Source: Budorcas taxicolor (Eukaryota; Chordata; Mammalia; Artiodactyla; Bovidae). Taken from it: DNA of 64,000 nucleotides. Of this stretch, positions 33,362 through 46,680 are shown piece after piece. Position numbers and translations under genes: made by a program. The notes below the pieces were generated by a model that saw only the letters and a list, made by a program, of their open reading frames with translations, was not told the origin of the DNA and ran no database searches. Within the stretch, counting starts at the first letter, position 1, and every line of letters starts with the position of its first letter. The stretch lies in assembly GCF_023091745.1 (NCBI RefSeq), contig NC_068915.1:32852001-32916000 (forward strand), written 5' to 3'.

Positions 33362-34277
33362 CCCTGGAAAAAAGTATTAAATCATAAACTATCCAGTGAA
33401 AGCATAAGAGTTCAAGCAGGTGAATGATTTAGATGCAAGTTAAAATTTTTTACTTTGTGATTATCAGTCCTTAGCTAATATATGTATATATATTTACTCA
33501 ATTGTGTTTTTGCACTCATGTTTGACATTTTTTGGCAGTCTTGTTAATCAAGTAAAAGTTATTCCTGATTAATGTACTGTGAGCTGTTCCTAAAGTACTA
33601 TAAATAATAAAGTGATTAATTGCCATATCTAAACCAGTCACCCTTTAGCACTCTTCAAGGATGAATTTTCTTGGTTGAATCTGCTGTTGCTGACTTAATA
33701 ATCATACTCATGTGAAAAAAAAATCATCTTTCATACTTCTTTTCTACAGAAAATTATATTTAAACTACTTGATACAAGACACTTGTTTTGCTTAGTAGCC
33801 AAAAAAAAAATCTTGTAATTATTAATATAACCTCAAAGATTCTGCTAAAATCAGTGCAACTGAAAATTTAAATGTCTTTCTAAACTATTTAATAACAACT
33901 TAAAACTTAATTTTACCATTTAAAACGCAATTTAGGTAGTCATGGGAATTGTTTTATTTTCATTCATTAAGTTGTTTTATTTATAGTAAGTACTTAACAA
34001 TACTTAGTAGCTCATCTCTTTACAAGCAACTTTTGAGTCTTTTCTTACCTGTAAAAGTATAAAAGTCCATTTTGTTGTTGTGAAAAATTTTTGGTTGAAA
34101 TATTAGAATAGCTAGAAATGTGTCCTGTGATTTCATTTAGTTCAAAATAATATTGTTACCATGTATAAATGACAAGAAAATAATATTGTTAATTAACTCA
34201 TACATTGGCCTTGAGACTTTCTTTCCATATTCATCAAGTTGTGTGTATGTGGGGGGCAGGGGTGGTTGTTACTATTT
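33362..34277. other. Unassigned AT-rich DNA
   Basis: Nothing was recognised. Confidence 0.5.
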
Positions 34278-34288
34278 CATTTAGTCTT

Positions 34289-34378
34289 CTTTTTTTTAAT
34301 TAATTATTTTTTTACTTTACAATATTATATTGGTTTGCCATACATTGACATGAACCGGCAATTGGTGTACGTGTGTGA
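34289..34378 (-). mobile_element. L1 3' UTR tip with TSD
   Basis: A 90 bp reverse-oriented end of the artiodactyl L1: a T-rich tract, then TTTACAATATTATATTGGTT and GCCATACATTGACATGAACC. CATTTAGTCTT (34278-34288) and CATTTAATCTT (34379-34389) are an 11 bp target duplication with one change. It is an extreme 5' truncation. Confidence 0.85.
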
Positions 34379-34629
34379 CATTTAATCTTTTTATAAATAT
34401 GTGATAGGTATTTCCAACTATATATATTTTTTTGCTAGTGTGTCATCGGTCATAGGCAATTACTTCCAGTTTATCACTCTAATCATTATCATAAGCAGTT
34501 AACTACCAAAAAGTTTATCAAGTTTGCAACTTAATTTTAAAAGCCAGTTTACTTCAACAAAAGGAGTTGGTCTTCTTGCCATATCATACTAGGATGACAG
34601 AGTATTTGAACTGTTGTCCAGTAGTACAT

Positions 34630-34833
34630 GGGGCTTCCCAGATTGCACTAGTGATAAAGAACCTACCTGCCCACACAGGAGACATAAGAGACACAGGTTC
34701 AATCCCTGGGTCTGGAAGATCCCCTGGAGGAGAGCACGGGGAGAATCCCACAGACAAAGGAGCCTGATGGGCTACCGCCAATGGGGGCCCAAAGAGTTGG
34801 ACACTACTAAAGTGACTTAGAACACACTCATGT
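34630..34833 (+). mobile_element. Bov-tA SINE with TSD
   Basis: This copy has the head GGGGCTTCCCAGATTGCACT and a ~20 bp deletion in the body (GGAGAGCACGGGGAGAATCC). It is flanked by TCCAGTAGTACAT (34617-34629) and TCCAGTACTACAT (34834-34846), 13 bp with one mismatch. Confidence 0.94.
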
Positions 34834-34846
34834 TCCAGTACTACAT

Positions 34847-35539
34847 ACAACACCCTAAAGAATACAGAGGAAAAATAGAATGTATAGTCTAATATATATC
34901 TCCCAGATGGACAGGAAGAAAAAGAAAGGCAGGTCTTTTGAAGAGAGGAGAGCCATGAACTCTTCTCTATAATCATTATTAAATCCTGCTTGAAAGAATT
35001 TCATGGAAGATTACTTGAAATAAATGAATTTTATCATGAATCAAGATGTACTACTAAAGAATTATGAACTAGTATCAGACTTTTTGGGTTCCTGTAGAAC
35101 TATTTCTGTTGAATTTCATTTCAGTAATGGGATGTCATAAAAAACCCAAATGCTATGGGCACTTCCCAGTTATTTCCAGAACAACTTTTCCGTTTTAGTC
35201 TCTCTTCATCTATTTCTACATTTGTGAATATTAAAGATATTATAATTTAATGATCTTAATTGTGTTGCTCCTCTTGTTTTAGTTACTGAAAACAAATCTT
35301 CAGCTCATCTCTATTCAAAAATGGCAGGCTAATTTACTTTTGGCTTCATAATTTAACAACCTTGCATCTCTCCTGTACCTAACTTTGGTATGTTTAAATC
35401 TTTTCAAGAGTGTTGAACTTATGATTGAAAATTAGCTCTAATGTTCATAAATGAAAAGATTTTATATTAATAATAAGATTATGGATAAGAAGCACTACCC
35501 ACTCTGTGTAAGCATATGGACCAGTCTATAACATCTGTA
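34847..35539. other. Unassigned AT-rich DNA
   Basis: Nothing was recognised. Confidence 0.5.
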
Positions 35540-36640
35540 CACTTTTAAAAATCTACACCATCTTTCCAACTGATCTCTTCCAGTATTTCTATCTTTAAAT
35601 ACATTATGGACTCACTCACAAATATACATCCCAAAAAACTCCAAAATATAGATCTCAAGTTCCACCTCTCCCATGTTCTAAACTCTCTTCAGTGTAATAG
35701 CTTAATCAACATAAAATCTCTACTCTAACTTTCCAAAGATCTTAATTTCTCTTTCAAACTCTCTTATTCCCCATCATTCCTCACTAGTGCAAATATCACT
35801 AAAATTACATTCATTTGTTCAAAGACATTAGCATCATCCTTAACTCCATTTTCTTAACAACTAATCCCAGTTGATCAGCAAATTTGGTTACCCAGCTCTA
35901 TCTATAAAATATATTCAGGATATGACCATTTCTCACCCCAAAGACGGCTGCTCTGTCTTCCCAGTTTGAGTGATCATTCAGTTCAGTTCAGTCACTCAGA
36001 CGTGTCCAACTCTGTGACCACATGAACTTCAGCATGCCAGGCTTCCCTGTCCATCACCAAATCCCAGAACTTACTCAAGCTTATGTCCATGGAGTTGGTG
36101 ATGCCACCCAACCATCTCATCCTCTGTCAGCCCCTTCTCTTCCCACCTTCAATCATTCCAAGCATCAAGGTCTTTTCAAATGAGTCAGTTCTTCTCATCA
36201 GATGGCCAAATAATGGAAGTTTCAGCTTCAGCATCAGTCCTTCCAGTGAATATTCAGGACTGACTTCCTTTAGGATTGACTGGTTGGATCTCCTTGCTGC
36301 CCAAAGGACTCTTAAGTGTCTTCTCCAACACCACAGTTCAAAAGCATCAATTCCACAGTGCTCCGCTTTCTTTATAGTCCAACTCTCACACGACTACTGG
36401 AAAAACCAAAGCTTTGACTAAACAGACCTTTGTTGGCAAAGTAATGTCTCTGCTTTTAAATATGCTCCCTAGATTGGTCATATTTTTTCTTCCAAGGAGC
36501 AAGCATCTCTTAATTTCATGGCTGCAGTCACCAGCTGCAGTGATCATTATCTTTCACTTAAACTACTGCAAAAGTCTCTGTTTCCATGTTTCTACCATTA
36601 GTTCACTATAACCTACTCTCTATACAGCATAATTATTTTT
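35540..36640 (+). mobile_element. L2 LINE remnant, split by BovB
   Basis: 35540-35968 retains L2 blocks in order (CTTAACTCCATTTTCTTAAC, CAGTTGATCAGCAAATTTGG, TATAAAATATATTCAGGATA). 36549-36640 continues with a block resembling L2 (CACTTAAACTACTGCAAAAG). Removing the BovB at 35979-36538 places these in the expected L2 order. Divergence is high and coding potential is lost. Confidence 0.72.
35979..36538 (-). mobile_element. BovB LINE 3' end inserted in L2
   Basis: This reverse copy runs from the CAGTTCAGTTCAGTCACTCA tail through the GRRRG-type basic block to the region coding HEIKR. The repeat AGTGATCATT at 35969-35978 and 36539-36548 marks the insertion. The plus-strand frame 36083-36421 is an antisense shadow. 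Confidence 0.9.
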
Positions 36641-37973
36641 GTTGTACTTCCCACTGTTTGAAATTAAACACTTTTTCAATTATTTTGACTCTACCACTAG
36701 GATGTAATATGTAAAAAGTCAGGAACACTTTCTGTATTGTTTACTCACTACTGATCCCGTTTGAAACAGTATCTTGCAGGTTTATTCTTGTCTACTTAGT
36801 TCAACTGTTAGTTATGTTGCCCAGAGTCGTCTTCTCTTTATAGCTCTGGGTTAGAGAGGGACAAAAGAGAAACAAGGAAAAATTGGGGAGATGAAAGTCA
36901 AGCAGTGGTCACTACTCTTTAAGGGTACTCTGGTATCAAATAGAGTGACTGATGCAGAGCTGGCCAGCAGATTCTAGCCTGTCCTCACTCCCCTCTTTTC
37001 TGTCAAACTCTTCTTTCCAACTAGCAGCACTGCCTGAAACAGCAGCCATAGGTCCACTTGCAGTGAATGGAAAGGAGATAGAGCTCACATACACAAAAGC
37101 TTCTAACCAGCCCCTCCACAAGCTTCCATTTGCAGGTCCACCTTAGCAACTGAATGTGGCTTGGGACTCAGTGTTCTCCTGTGAGCTCTTGAAAGTCGTA
37201 CCAGAAGTCTTATTCATGAGCTCTTCTCAGATCCTCTAATGCCCCTCTCCACATCTTCACTTCCCAATCTCCTCCTACAATGGTATGAGTTCTGCCTCCT
37301 ACCTCTCCCACTGTATCAAAGTACTAGACATGTAGAAGGCACTCATTAGGTACTTATTTAATTAACAAATATAAAGCACTTCATGTATATTCTAGCACAT
37401 AAATAGCCTTCAATAATATTATTTGTCATTACTTGTATAATTATGATTAATAAATGAAAATAAAATAGTAATGCCCTCAGAGGTGGTCACGCGCCACACC
37501 GAGGCATTTAAAGACCAGCCATATGAAAGAATAAGGGATAGAACTGAAGAAAATCAAGAGCTTTTCTCTTTTACCTTTTTATATTCAGTGTAGTAACTGG
37601 CAGAGAAAAATGAGTTTTGAAAAATTGCTGTGTGAATGAATGCCATTTCAGCTTCATCTATTTGAAAAGCTATCATCTGTAATCGTTAACTAATTATCAT
37701 ATTTATGTATTGTGTGAAGGATAAAACCAGAAATTAAAATTAGTATGAAGCAAATCAAATATGAAAAAAAAAAAAAAAAAAACGGTATCCAACAAAAAGT
37801 ACCATGTTTCAAAAGCATGTGATCTCCCATTTGTCAGTGTTGTTTTATAGACGCTAAGAACCGGTCTACGGGATAAAAAGACTCCTGTATTAGGATGGTG
37901 CTCAGACAGACTGATCACAAAATTGTCATCAAGTTCTCTGATTTTATGCACTAATAGTAACTGTGTATATAAT
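36641..37973. other. Unassigned DNA
   Basis: Mostly unrecognised. 36830-37150 is less AT-rich and holds small overlapping frames on both strands (36952-37146 plus, 36936-37121 minus) without any domain. 37240-37370 may be the worn end of an L2 or MIR (TAGAAGGCACTCATTAGGTA). A run of 19 As lies at 37764-37782. Confidence 0.45.
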
Positions 37974-38198
37974 GAGCTCCCAAGTGGTACTAGTGGTAAA
38001 GAATCTGCCTGCCAAAGCTGGAGACACAAGAGACACAGGTTCAATGCCTGAGTCAGGAAGACCCCATTAAGTAGGAAATGGCAACCGACTCCAGTATTCT
38101 TGCCAGGAAAAGTACATGAACAGAGGAGCCTGGTAGTCTATATATTGTCCATGGGTCAGCAGAGAGTCAGACACGACTGAGCAACTGAGCACACAAAC
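37974..38198 (+). mobile_element. Bov-tA SINE
   Basis: This copy has the head GAGCTCCCAAGTGGTACTAG, a body with AGTATTCTTGCCAGGAAAAG, a small insertion TATATATTG near 38140, and the end GACACGACTGAGCAACTGAG. Confidence 0.93.
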
Positions 38199-39834
38199 AT
38201 CATGGCACATACTAAGTTTTAAACCTTATTGTTTGTATGTTAAGGGTGATAATATCTAGACAGCATACACATAATGAATTAACCAAGTAAAGTTTATACT
38301 AGAGTTTAATGCTATATAGTATATACTACCTAGCAGAGTTATGGTATAAAATTGCCAAGGATGAGTTTGTAGTCACTGCAAGCTCTCTGAAGGAAAGTGA
38401 TTTTTCCAGTTGAATGACTTTCATGAAACTGAATTTTTAAGGATGAGCTAAAGTGTAAAGAGTGACACAGATATTACTATAAACCCCAAGAATAAGTCAT
38501 ATGTAAATTATGTTTGAACAAATTCACATTTAAAATTTCATGATACTTCATAGTAAAGACTAAGAAACTAATGAAATGGCCTTTTTATAATTTTAAAGAA
38601 GAACAAGTAAAGTTTGAATTACTCAAGTTATTAAAATAGGTATATTTTTAAATTTTCAGATTTTCTTCTCTGATGATTACTACTCCTGATTCTACAAACA
38701 ACTACTATGATGAGCATTCTAGAATGGTTCTGGTAAAGCTTGTGTTCTTCAATTAAAAAAAAAAAAGTATTACTGCTCTAAATAAGTACTTGTTATTAGA
38801 GATATTCTTTAAAAGAACAAAAGGAAGCAGGACAGTGTTTGGAAACTGTGCAGGATCTTATTCCTCCCAAAGTTTGTTCAGTCTCTTTCCTTTTATAGTA
38901 TCTACTCAACTTTAAAAAGCAGTGCAAGAAATATTCCTTGAAAGAGTTACTTTCTACTTAAATCTGCCACCAACACCAAAAGGCATCAGATACTACTTCA
39001 ATATGACCATCCACTTTTACAGTGTTTGCTAAATTCACAAATATAATATCCATGTTGTTAAACTTTATTCAAAGTACTGTAGCCTCCATCTAAAGTTTTC
39101 ATGACTGACATTCAGTTGCCATTCAGATATTCAGGTTCTTTGGTTATTCATATACTTCCTGGTTCTTTCCCAAGGCAGTGGCATCCATATCCATAGCTTC
39201 AGTTACTCTTAGAGGCAGATTACCCATTTCCTGAGATCCATGTAAGTGTCAGGAAGTTTAACCACATTCCCTTCCTCATTTAAGTTAAATCCAACTAAGA
39301 GACAATTACTTGAGGAAAAAAATGGAAAATTAAAATGCCAGTTTCACTACAAGTAGCATGCTTCAAGTTCAGCTTATGTCTGTGACCGATATAGGTGTAT
39401 AACATACCACACTTGAAAAGGACAGACTGGTCTACGTTGTCACAAGCAGCAAGGACAACTCCAAGCCTATCTCAAACAGTAAAGATTCACCAATGAATCT
39501 CTTAAGTTCTCTGGAGATAAGGAGAAATATTTCTTCACTACAAAAGAGAGACAGAGACAGAGGAGGGACAGAGTTACAGAGAATATGCTTAAATCATTTT
39601 CTTTCCCACCAAATTATTAACTAGATAATCTTTCCACCTACGCTGAAAAGGCATGAGTAAAAAGGTAACCTAAAAGACCCAGGTCATTACTGTGTGGGGA
39701 AGAGTTTCCTCACAAAAGTATGAGACCATGGAAATGGAGGCTACCCACCAGCATCACCTACTTAACGTACCATTTAAGTGTTTCAGCAAACATTACACTG
39801 ATGTTCTTCTGGGTCAAGAGGAGCAGATCTGAAT
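38199..39834. other. Unassigned AT-rich DNA
   Basis: No gene or repeat was recognised. Confidence 0.5.
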
Positions 39835-40700
39835 TCAGTGAATGGCACCACCATCATCTAAGTCGATCAGAAATCTAGATGTTGTCCTTGACATCTTTTC
39901 TTTCTTGATCTCTTCACAAAATCATTAGCATTCATCTCTATCTTATAATCTAATAATTCTCTCCATCCATCATCTTTCTCCTTGTCCACTCATCTACTTA
40001 TATTATTGTTAGCCCTCTCCAAACTCTCCTCTATACTACACCCAAAGTGACACCAAAAACGCAAATACAGTCGAGTCACAATCTTCCACCCATCCCTGTC
40101 CTGTCCCACGGCCTCTGTACCCTTTAAAAACTTCATGTCTTTCATAGTCTGCTCTTCACCTGTTACTCAGTCTCATCTTATATCATCTCCATTTAACTCA
40201 ATTCACAGACATCCGGGCCTCCCTTAACTTACTGCATTCACCAGTCCCACTCCTGTCCTGGGATCTATGAAAACGGTCATTGCTATCACTCACATTCATT
40301 CTTCACATTTTAGCTCAGTCATTGCTTTTTCAAGAGAATTATCTCTGACCACCAAAACTACCTTAGATTCTCCATAATACAAAATAGTAACTCCATGTAT
40401 TGCTCCTTATCATTTATAACCATTGCCATTGTACATTTTAGTTAATTATTTGATTCACACTCACCTCTTCATGTTAGACTACAAGCCCCACAAATAGTAT
40501 TTAACATGACAATAGTTGAATCTTATTATATTCAATGCTTAGTACATACCTGTATTGAAAAAAAAATTTGCTCAATTGGTGACTAAGTGATAATCATTCC
40601 ATCTTTACCTTTCTATTACAATCATATACCCTACTAGGATGTGAGTTCCTTGAACGTAGGTGCTTTATTTTCCCTATTCAAATCCTTATTATATATATAT
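39835..40700 (+). mobile_element. L2 LINE remnant
   Basis: Extended colinear similarity in pattern to L2: GATGTTGTCCTTGACATCTT, a TTAGCCCTCTCCAAACTCTC block, AGAGAATTATCTCTGACCAC, and near the end CTAGGATGTGAGTTCCTTGA, the usual L2 terminus. It carries many indels and is non-coding. Confidence 0.7.
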
Positions 40701-43700
40701 ATTTCCAACTATATAATTATTTATTATTTAGAAGCCAACCCTATCAGTAGTTATTAACATGAAATACAATAAATAAAATAGATGTATGACCATTTGTTCA
40801 AGACAACCTATTGAATTGATTTTGGCATTATGTTTCAGAGTATGTTCCTCCCAAATCATTTTCATAAATGTTTTCTCTCAGCTATATATAGAATATTTAG
40901 TATTCTAACTTGTACTACTTCTAGAAACATAATCATTGTATATTCTTCTTTCCTCAAAGAGAAAATTTTATTTCATTAATTATCACATTAACATTAATAA
41001 ACTAGTTGACAATTATTTTTGCTACCTCATTAGGCAATAAAATGGTCTATCTTTCCTGTAGCATTTAATGCAACTTACTATACATGACATAATTGACATA
41101 AAAGTGATTTTTAACAATAAATTGATGTAGGAAGGTGAGTTATTGCTAATATCAACTATTTCTGGTAGGATATATTAGCAATGATACATGTAAATAAAAT
41201 AGATAAGAAGTTTATAAATCAGAAAAGCTTTTTATTTGTAAGAAGTTATAAAAGACAATGTTACAGGTTAAGGATGACTCACTTAATTTATCTTGTTCTT
41301 TCCTAATAAAACATAAGGCAGAGCAAAAAGCATATTCTATCTGTCCTAAAAAAACTCTTATGTAAGATATCTGGATATAAATATGGAAAAAGATTTTTTA
41401 AGAAATAATGAAAGCTGAGACATATCATCATGACACTACACTCAACCTTGGAAATTTTAAATTCATGTTTTCAGTTTCATTGTAAAATATAGTATTTAGG
41501 GCTAGTATTTAGTCGATTTTTTTCCTATATAAATATCCATCTTGGATCTAACCCTACAAATGACTGACACTGAAAATTACTGCTACAGTAAACTAATTCT
41601 GAAAAGAAATTTCCAAGCAGAATGTACATGCTTTTCTATAAAATGTATAACCCAGATGAACCCTAGAGACATCAAAATATTTCTGAGGAGAAGTTACTTT
41701 ATAGACTAACTGTCCACAATCCAAAGTGTGCCTCTGTTCTAGCTCTAGAAAAGCTCATAGCTGTCACTGATACCATCAGCCACATGATAAACTCACATCA
41801 ACCCCCTTTTGCCTTATGTCTTTACTTCAGATTCAACCTAGTGTTTATCCCTTTTATTGTTATCTGAATGATACTGTCACCTTACTTGCTTCTTTTTAAA
41901 TTTTTTTTTGCTTTTCTTTATGTAATATTTACTCTGAAAAACTCCAAATATGCATTACCATAATTATCTATTTCCCTTCCCTAGCTGCTCAGGGCCCCTA
42001 GAGAAATATCACAAAAGTTCTGCAGATTTGTGCCCCACAGTTACAATGTGTCCAGCCTTATTTTTGAATCTTCATGACTGCCTGACAATCTTTCTATATA
42101 ATCTAGTCAGCTTCCTCTTTTGCCCCCAAAAGAGCTGTTCTTGACTTTTATCATTCTGATAAAGCCTTACTTTTCCACTAGCTGTTCTCCTGAATAAAAG
42201 CATTATTTTATACTTTCATTGAGAAAAGAGAGGGGCATGATAACAGCAACTTTCTCAACTTACATTCTCCACTCTACAGATTTTCTTATTTATGATACCA
42301 CATCTTTACATATCACCTGTCTCAGGGGAAAGCTATTCTACTTATCAAATGATCTCTGGTTTTATTTTGTTATATATCTCAATCTCTCTCTCTCTAGTGT
42401 TTCTTTTAACCTAACTTTAACATGCTCAGGTTATTTCTAACTTAAAAATAAATCCATTGACAATCCCACAGCCTCGTCTACTGCAATCAGGCATGCTTCT
42501 CTCCACAATCTGTAGACTACCATCTCTTTTTTCTTAAAATTTACTTGCCCATCAAAAATCCGAGCTTCTTTATTTCTTGCTGAAATGAAATTACTATCAC
42601 TCAGTATCAACGTCTCTGAAATACACTCATTTAACACAATTAACGTTACTTCTTTGTGAGACTCTCTTCACCTCTCAGTCTCCAAGACAATAATCTCTCC
42701 CATTTTTTCACACTGTATACCTCATCCCATCCTTTTGGAATTCTACACAATCACTTTCTATATGTAAACTCCTTAAACTGCAGCATTCAACAAGATGTAG
42801 TTTTTTTTTTTCGGTAAATTTTTTGATGTGTTATCACTTTGACCACCTTTCTTACCTTTTGTTACATAGATCATGTGTAATCTTTCTCTTGGGGCCCAAT
42901 CTCACTATGGACTTGGGCAGGGCATTAGCATCACATATTCAAGGTGAATCTAAACTTCTCCACCTCTTCCCCCATTGCATTTATTAGTAAGTCTCAGCAT
43001 AATTTTTAAGTATTTCAATGAACTAGATCATTCTTTGCCTAATAAACTTGGTTTAAATTCAGTTCAATTTATTTTAAACCCCATGGCAAACAAGAAAAAT
43101 ATAGGGAATGCTTTGTTAGGAGTACAGAGATAAATGAGTCTCCTCTTAAGAAACGCAAAGAAATTTAATAAAATATAATGGAATTTTAAAAAAAAGACAT
43201 GCAGAAGAGAAAATACACAAAAATATCCAAAATAAAGCAAAGAAATGATTCCTATGACTGTCTAGAATATTTATTAAAGTAATGACCTTCAATTTGCATT
43301 GTGAAGGTCACATCAGATTGGTTCCAGAGAACAAAAAAGAGGAGGATATTTATTACACGCAAAAGGAAAGCAAGTGCAAAGAGATAAAGTCTGAAATGCC
43401 AAGGTGTGTTTGGTGACCTATAAGCAATTCAGTGTTTCTGTCTTGTAAAGTGTGACAGGGTATGTGGATAGGCTAATAATGATACTATATAGTATGGCAG
43501 AAATGAATAGTTGTTATCACAAATTATTAGTTAATGAGGTTTTAAGTATAATAAATTAATGTGAACATAGACAATAAGATGTGTTTAATTAATATAATTT
43601 AATTCTAAAATTAAAATGCTTTTAGTGATATAAGAAAATCTCTGAAATTAAAGAGAAATATAAAAATGATAAATCAACATTACAGAAACCATTATTACCT

Positions 43701-43788
43701 AGGGTAAAATGTTGATGCTGTTCTCTTTCTTTTCTTTGCTTCTATATTTTCAGGACTAGGACTTTCAAAAACACAATGTAAATACAAT
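40701..43788. other. Unassigned AT-rich DNA
   Basis: About 3 kb without a recognisable gene. 42630-42960 has pyrimidine-rich blocks loosely like L2 (CTCTTCACCTCTCAGTCTCC), and 43280-43450 looks like a decayed mammalian-wide repeat (AAGGAAAGCAAGTGCAAAGA). Both are too divergent for me to assign. Frames 41950-42144 and 42219-42440 have no domain. Confidence 0.45.
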
Positions 43789-45571
43789 ATAGCAAGGAGA
43801 GATAAGAAAGCCTTCCTCAGTGATCAGTGCAAAGAAATAGAGGAAAACAACAGAATGGGAAAGACTAGAGAGCTCTTCAAGGAAATTAGAGAGGCCAAGG
43901 GAATATTTCATGCAAAGATGGGCACAATAAAAGACAGAAATGGTATGGAACTAACAGAAGCAGAAGATATTAAGAAGAGGTGACAAGAATACACACAAGA
44001 ACTATACAAAAAAGAGCTTCATCATTCAGATAACCATGATGGTGTGATCACTCACCTTGAGCCAGACATCCTGGAATGCAAAGTCAAGTGGGCCTTGAAA
44101 GCATCACTATAAACAAAACTAATGGAGGTGATGGAATTTCAGTTCAGCTGTTTTAAATCCTAAATGATGATACTGAGAAAGTGATGCACTCAATATGCCA
44201 GCAAATGGAAAAACTCAGCAGTGGCCACAGGACTGGAAAAGGTCAGTTTTCATTTCAATCCCAAAGAAAGGCAATGCAAAAAAATGCTCAAACTACTGCA
44301 CAATTGCACTTATCTTACATGTTATCAAACTAATGCTCAAAATTCACCAATCCAGGCTTCAACAGTACTTGAACCATCAATTTCCAGATGTTCAAGCTGG
44401 ATTTAGGAAAGGCAGAGGAACCAGAGATCAGGTTGCCAACATCTGCTGGATCATCAAAAAAGCAAGAGAGTTCCAGAAAAAACATCTATTTCTGCTTTAT
44501 TGACTATGCCAAAGCCTTTGACTGTGTGGATCAAACTGAGCTGTGGAAAATTCTGAAAGAGATGGGAATACCAGACCACCTGACCTGCCTCTTGAGAAAC
44601 CTGTATGCAGGTCAGGAAACAACAGTTAGAACTGGACATGGAACAACAGACTGGTTCCAAATCGGGAAAGGAGTATATCAAGGCTGTATACTGTCACTCT
44701 AGTTATTGAACTTATATGCAGAGTACCTCATATAAATGCCAGGTTGGATGAAGCACAAGCTGGAATCAAGATTGCTGGGAGAAATATGAATAACTGCAAC
44801 TATACAGATGACACCACCCTTATGGCAGAAAGTGAAGAAGAACTAAAGAGCCTCATGGTGAAAGTGAAAGAGAAGAGTGAAAAAGTTGGCTTAAAACTCA
44901 ACATTCAGAAAATGAAGATCATAGCATCCAGTGCCATCACTTCATGGGAAATAGATGGGGAAACAATGATAGACTTTATGTTTGGGAGCTCCAAAATCAC
45001 TGCAGATGGTGATTGCAGCCATGAAATTAAAATATGTTTCCTCTTTAGAAGAAAAGTTATGACCAACCTAGACAGCATATTAAAAAGCAGAGATATTACT
45101 TTGCCAACAAAGGTCCATCTAGTCAAAGCTATGATATTTCCAGTAGTCATGTATGGATGTGAGAGTTGGACTATAAAGAAAGCTGAGTGCCAAAGAATTG
45201 ATGGTTTTGAACTATAGTATTGGAGAAGACTCTTTAGAGTCCCTTGGACTGCAAGGAGGTCCAACCAGTCCATCCTAAATGAAATCAGTTCTGAATATTC
45301 ATTGGAAGGACTGATGCTGAAGCTGAAACCCCAATACTTTGGCCACCTGATTCAAAGAACTGACTCACTGGAAAGACCTTGATGCTGGGAAAGACTGAAG
45401 GCAGGAGGAGAAGGGGACGACAGACATGAGATGGTTGGATGGCATTACTGACTCGATGGACATGAGTTTGAGTAAGCTCCAGGAGTTGGTGGTGTACAAG
45501 GAAGCCTGGCATGCTGCAGTCCATTGGGTTTCAAAGAGTCAGACACGACTGAGTGATGGAACTGAACCGAA
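43789..45571 (+). mobile_element. BovB LINE, longest continuous copy (~1.8 kb)
   Basis: It starts upstream of the RT domain (ATAGCAAGGAGAGATAAGAA), runs through the whole RT and ends GACACGACTGAGTGATGGAA. Coding pieces are split by stops and frameshifts: 44388-44702 has IDYAKAFDCVD and TGHGTTDWFQIGKG, 44744-45217 has the catalytic box as YTDD and VVMYGCESWTIKK. Motif order matches the family but the 5' ~1.5 kb, with the endonuclease, is absent. No firm target duplication was found. Confidence 0.92.
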
Positions 45572-46587
45572 GACACAATTTATATTACAAAGAAATAATA
45601 TGATTTATGATGAAACACAAATACTCTTCATAAATATACAACAAATTAGTTGGCTCACAGTATAGTCTCCAATATAGAAATGGGTCTTATTTCAAAACTG
45701 AACTGTACATAAAGCTACTAACATATTTCCTGAAACAATCAGAGTATAATGATAGTTACTTTTCTAGGCTAACTCAACAGAGGCAACTTAAAACGTACAC
45801 ACACACATACACTCATACTCTGATGCAAATAATAGGATATCATATATTTGCAATGAATATAGAAAATAAAGATATTTTAGCGAAGAAATGATGGACATTG
45901 AATTTGTCTTAGATCTAAAAATTTGGAGGCAGCAAAAACAATAAATATACTATAAACACAAAAGTTACAAATCTATTATTAAGAATGCCTCATAACATTT
46001 TGAAACAACATATGAAAATCCTTAAGATACAACAGATGGAAAAAAATTAAGCAACTGATAAAAAATATAATAAGCAGGTGGTGGGGAAATTGTGGGATTT
46101 TAAAATCAATATCAAGAACAAGTAAAAAGTGAAGCAAGTTTCACGAAACTCTGTTTCATAATGTTTCCACAGTAAAATCCTCAAGGTCCATTTTACAATG
46201 ATAATTTGAGGTGAGGTCTGGTGTCAAATGAAAGAAGTTCAAGTATAGAATTTTCAGCTGAAATAGCTGAGTCAATAATAATTTTCACTTGTTAACAGAA
46301 TAGCCAGACAGAAGCTGATATTAATAATAGATAGGCACTGACCTCATGCTGGAACCTGTGTTGGGAAGACATGAACTGCTTTCTTCAGTTTTTAAAACAA
46401 TGCTGGGGAGTAGATACTATAGATTCATAACTCTCAGCTACAGTTTTGAAACTGAACAGTAAAAACCAAAACTCATTTCTGTTGTTGTTGTTTTTTTCAT
46501 AAATCTGACACTTAAGCCATTTTGGTGGCAAATATTGACCTGAACTGAGATAAGGCTATTGGCACTTTTCACTTGTTCCACCAAGAG
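45572..46587. other. Unassigned AT-rich DNA
   Basis: Largely unrecognised. 46310-46455 resembles a reverse-oriented MIR (TAGGCACTGACCTCATGCTG, TAGATACTATAGATTCATAA), and 46835-46900 could be another MIR part. Neither is certain. Confidence 0.4.
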
Positions 46588-46680
46588 TGAGAATCAGTAT
46601 GTTTCTTTGCAAAACGTACAGGGTCCTCCTGCAGACCTGCTGAGAATCAGTATGTTTCTTTGCAAAAAGTACAGGGTCCT
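46588..46680. repeat. Tandem 40 bp duplication
   Basis: 46588-46627 and 46641-46680 share 39 of 40 bases (TGAGAATCAGTATGTTTCTT and onward to TACAGGGTCCT), separated by 13 bp (period 53). The single difference is C versus A. This is a recent local duplication; the 46559-46786 frame that spans it has no recognised domain. Confidence 0.93.

Noticed and set aside
36936..37146. Overlapping small frames on both strands in a less AT-rich patch, as a possible exon
   Set aside because: No recognisable domain, no clear splice-site context, and both strands are equally open.
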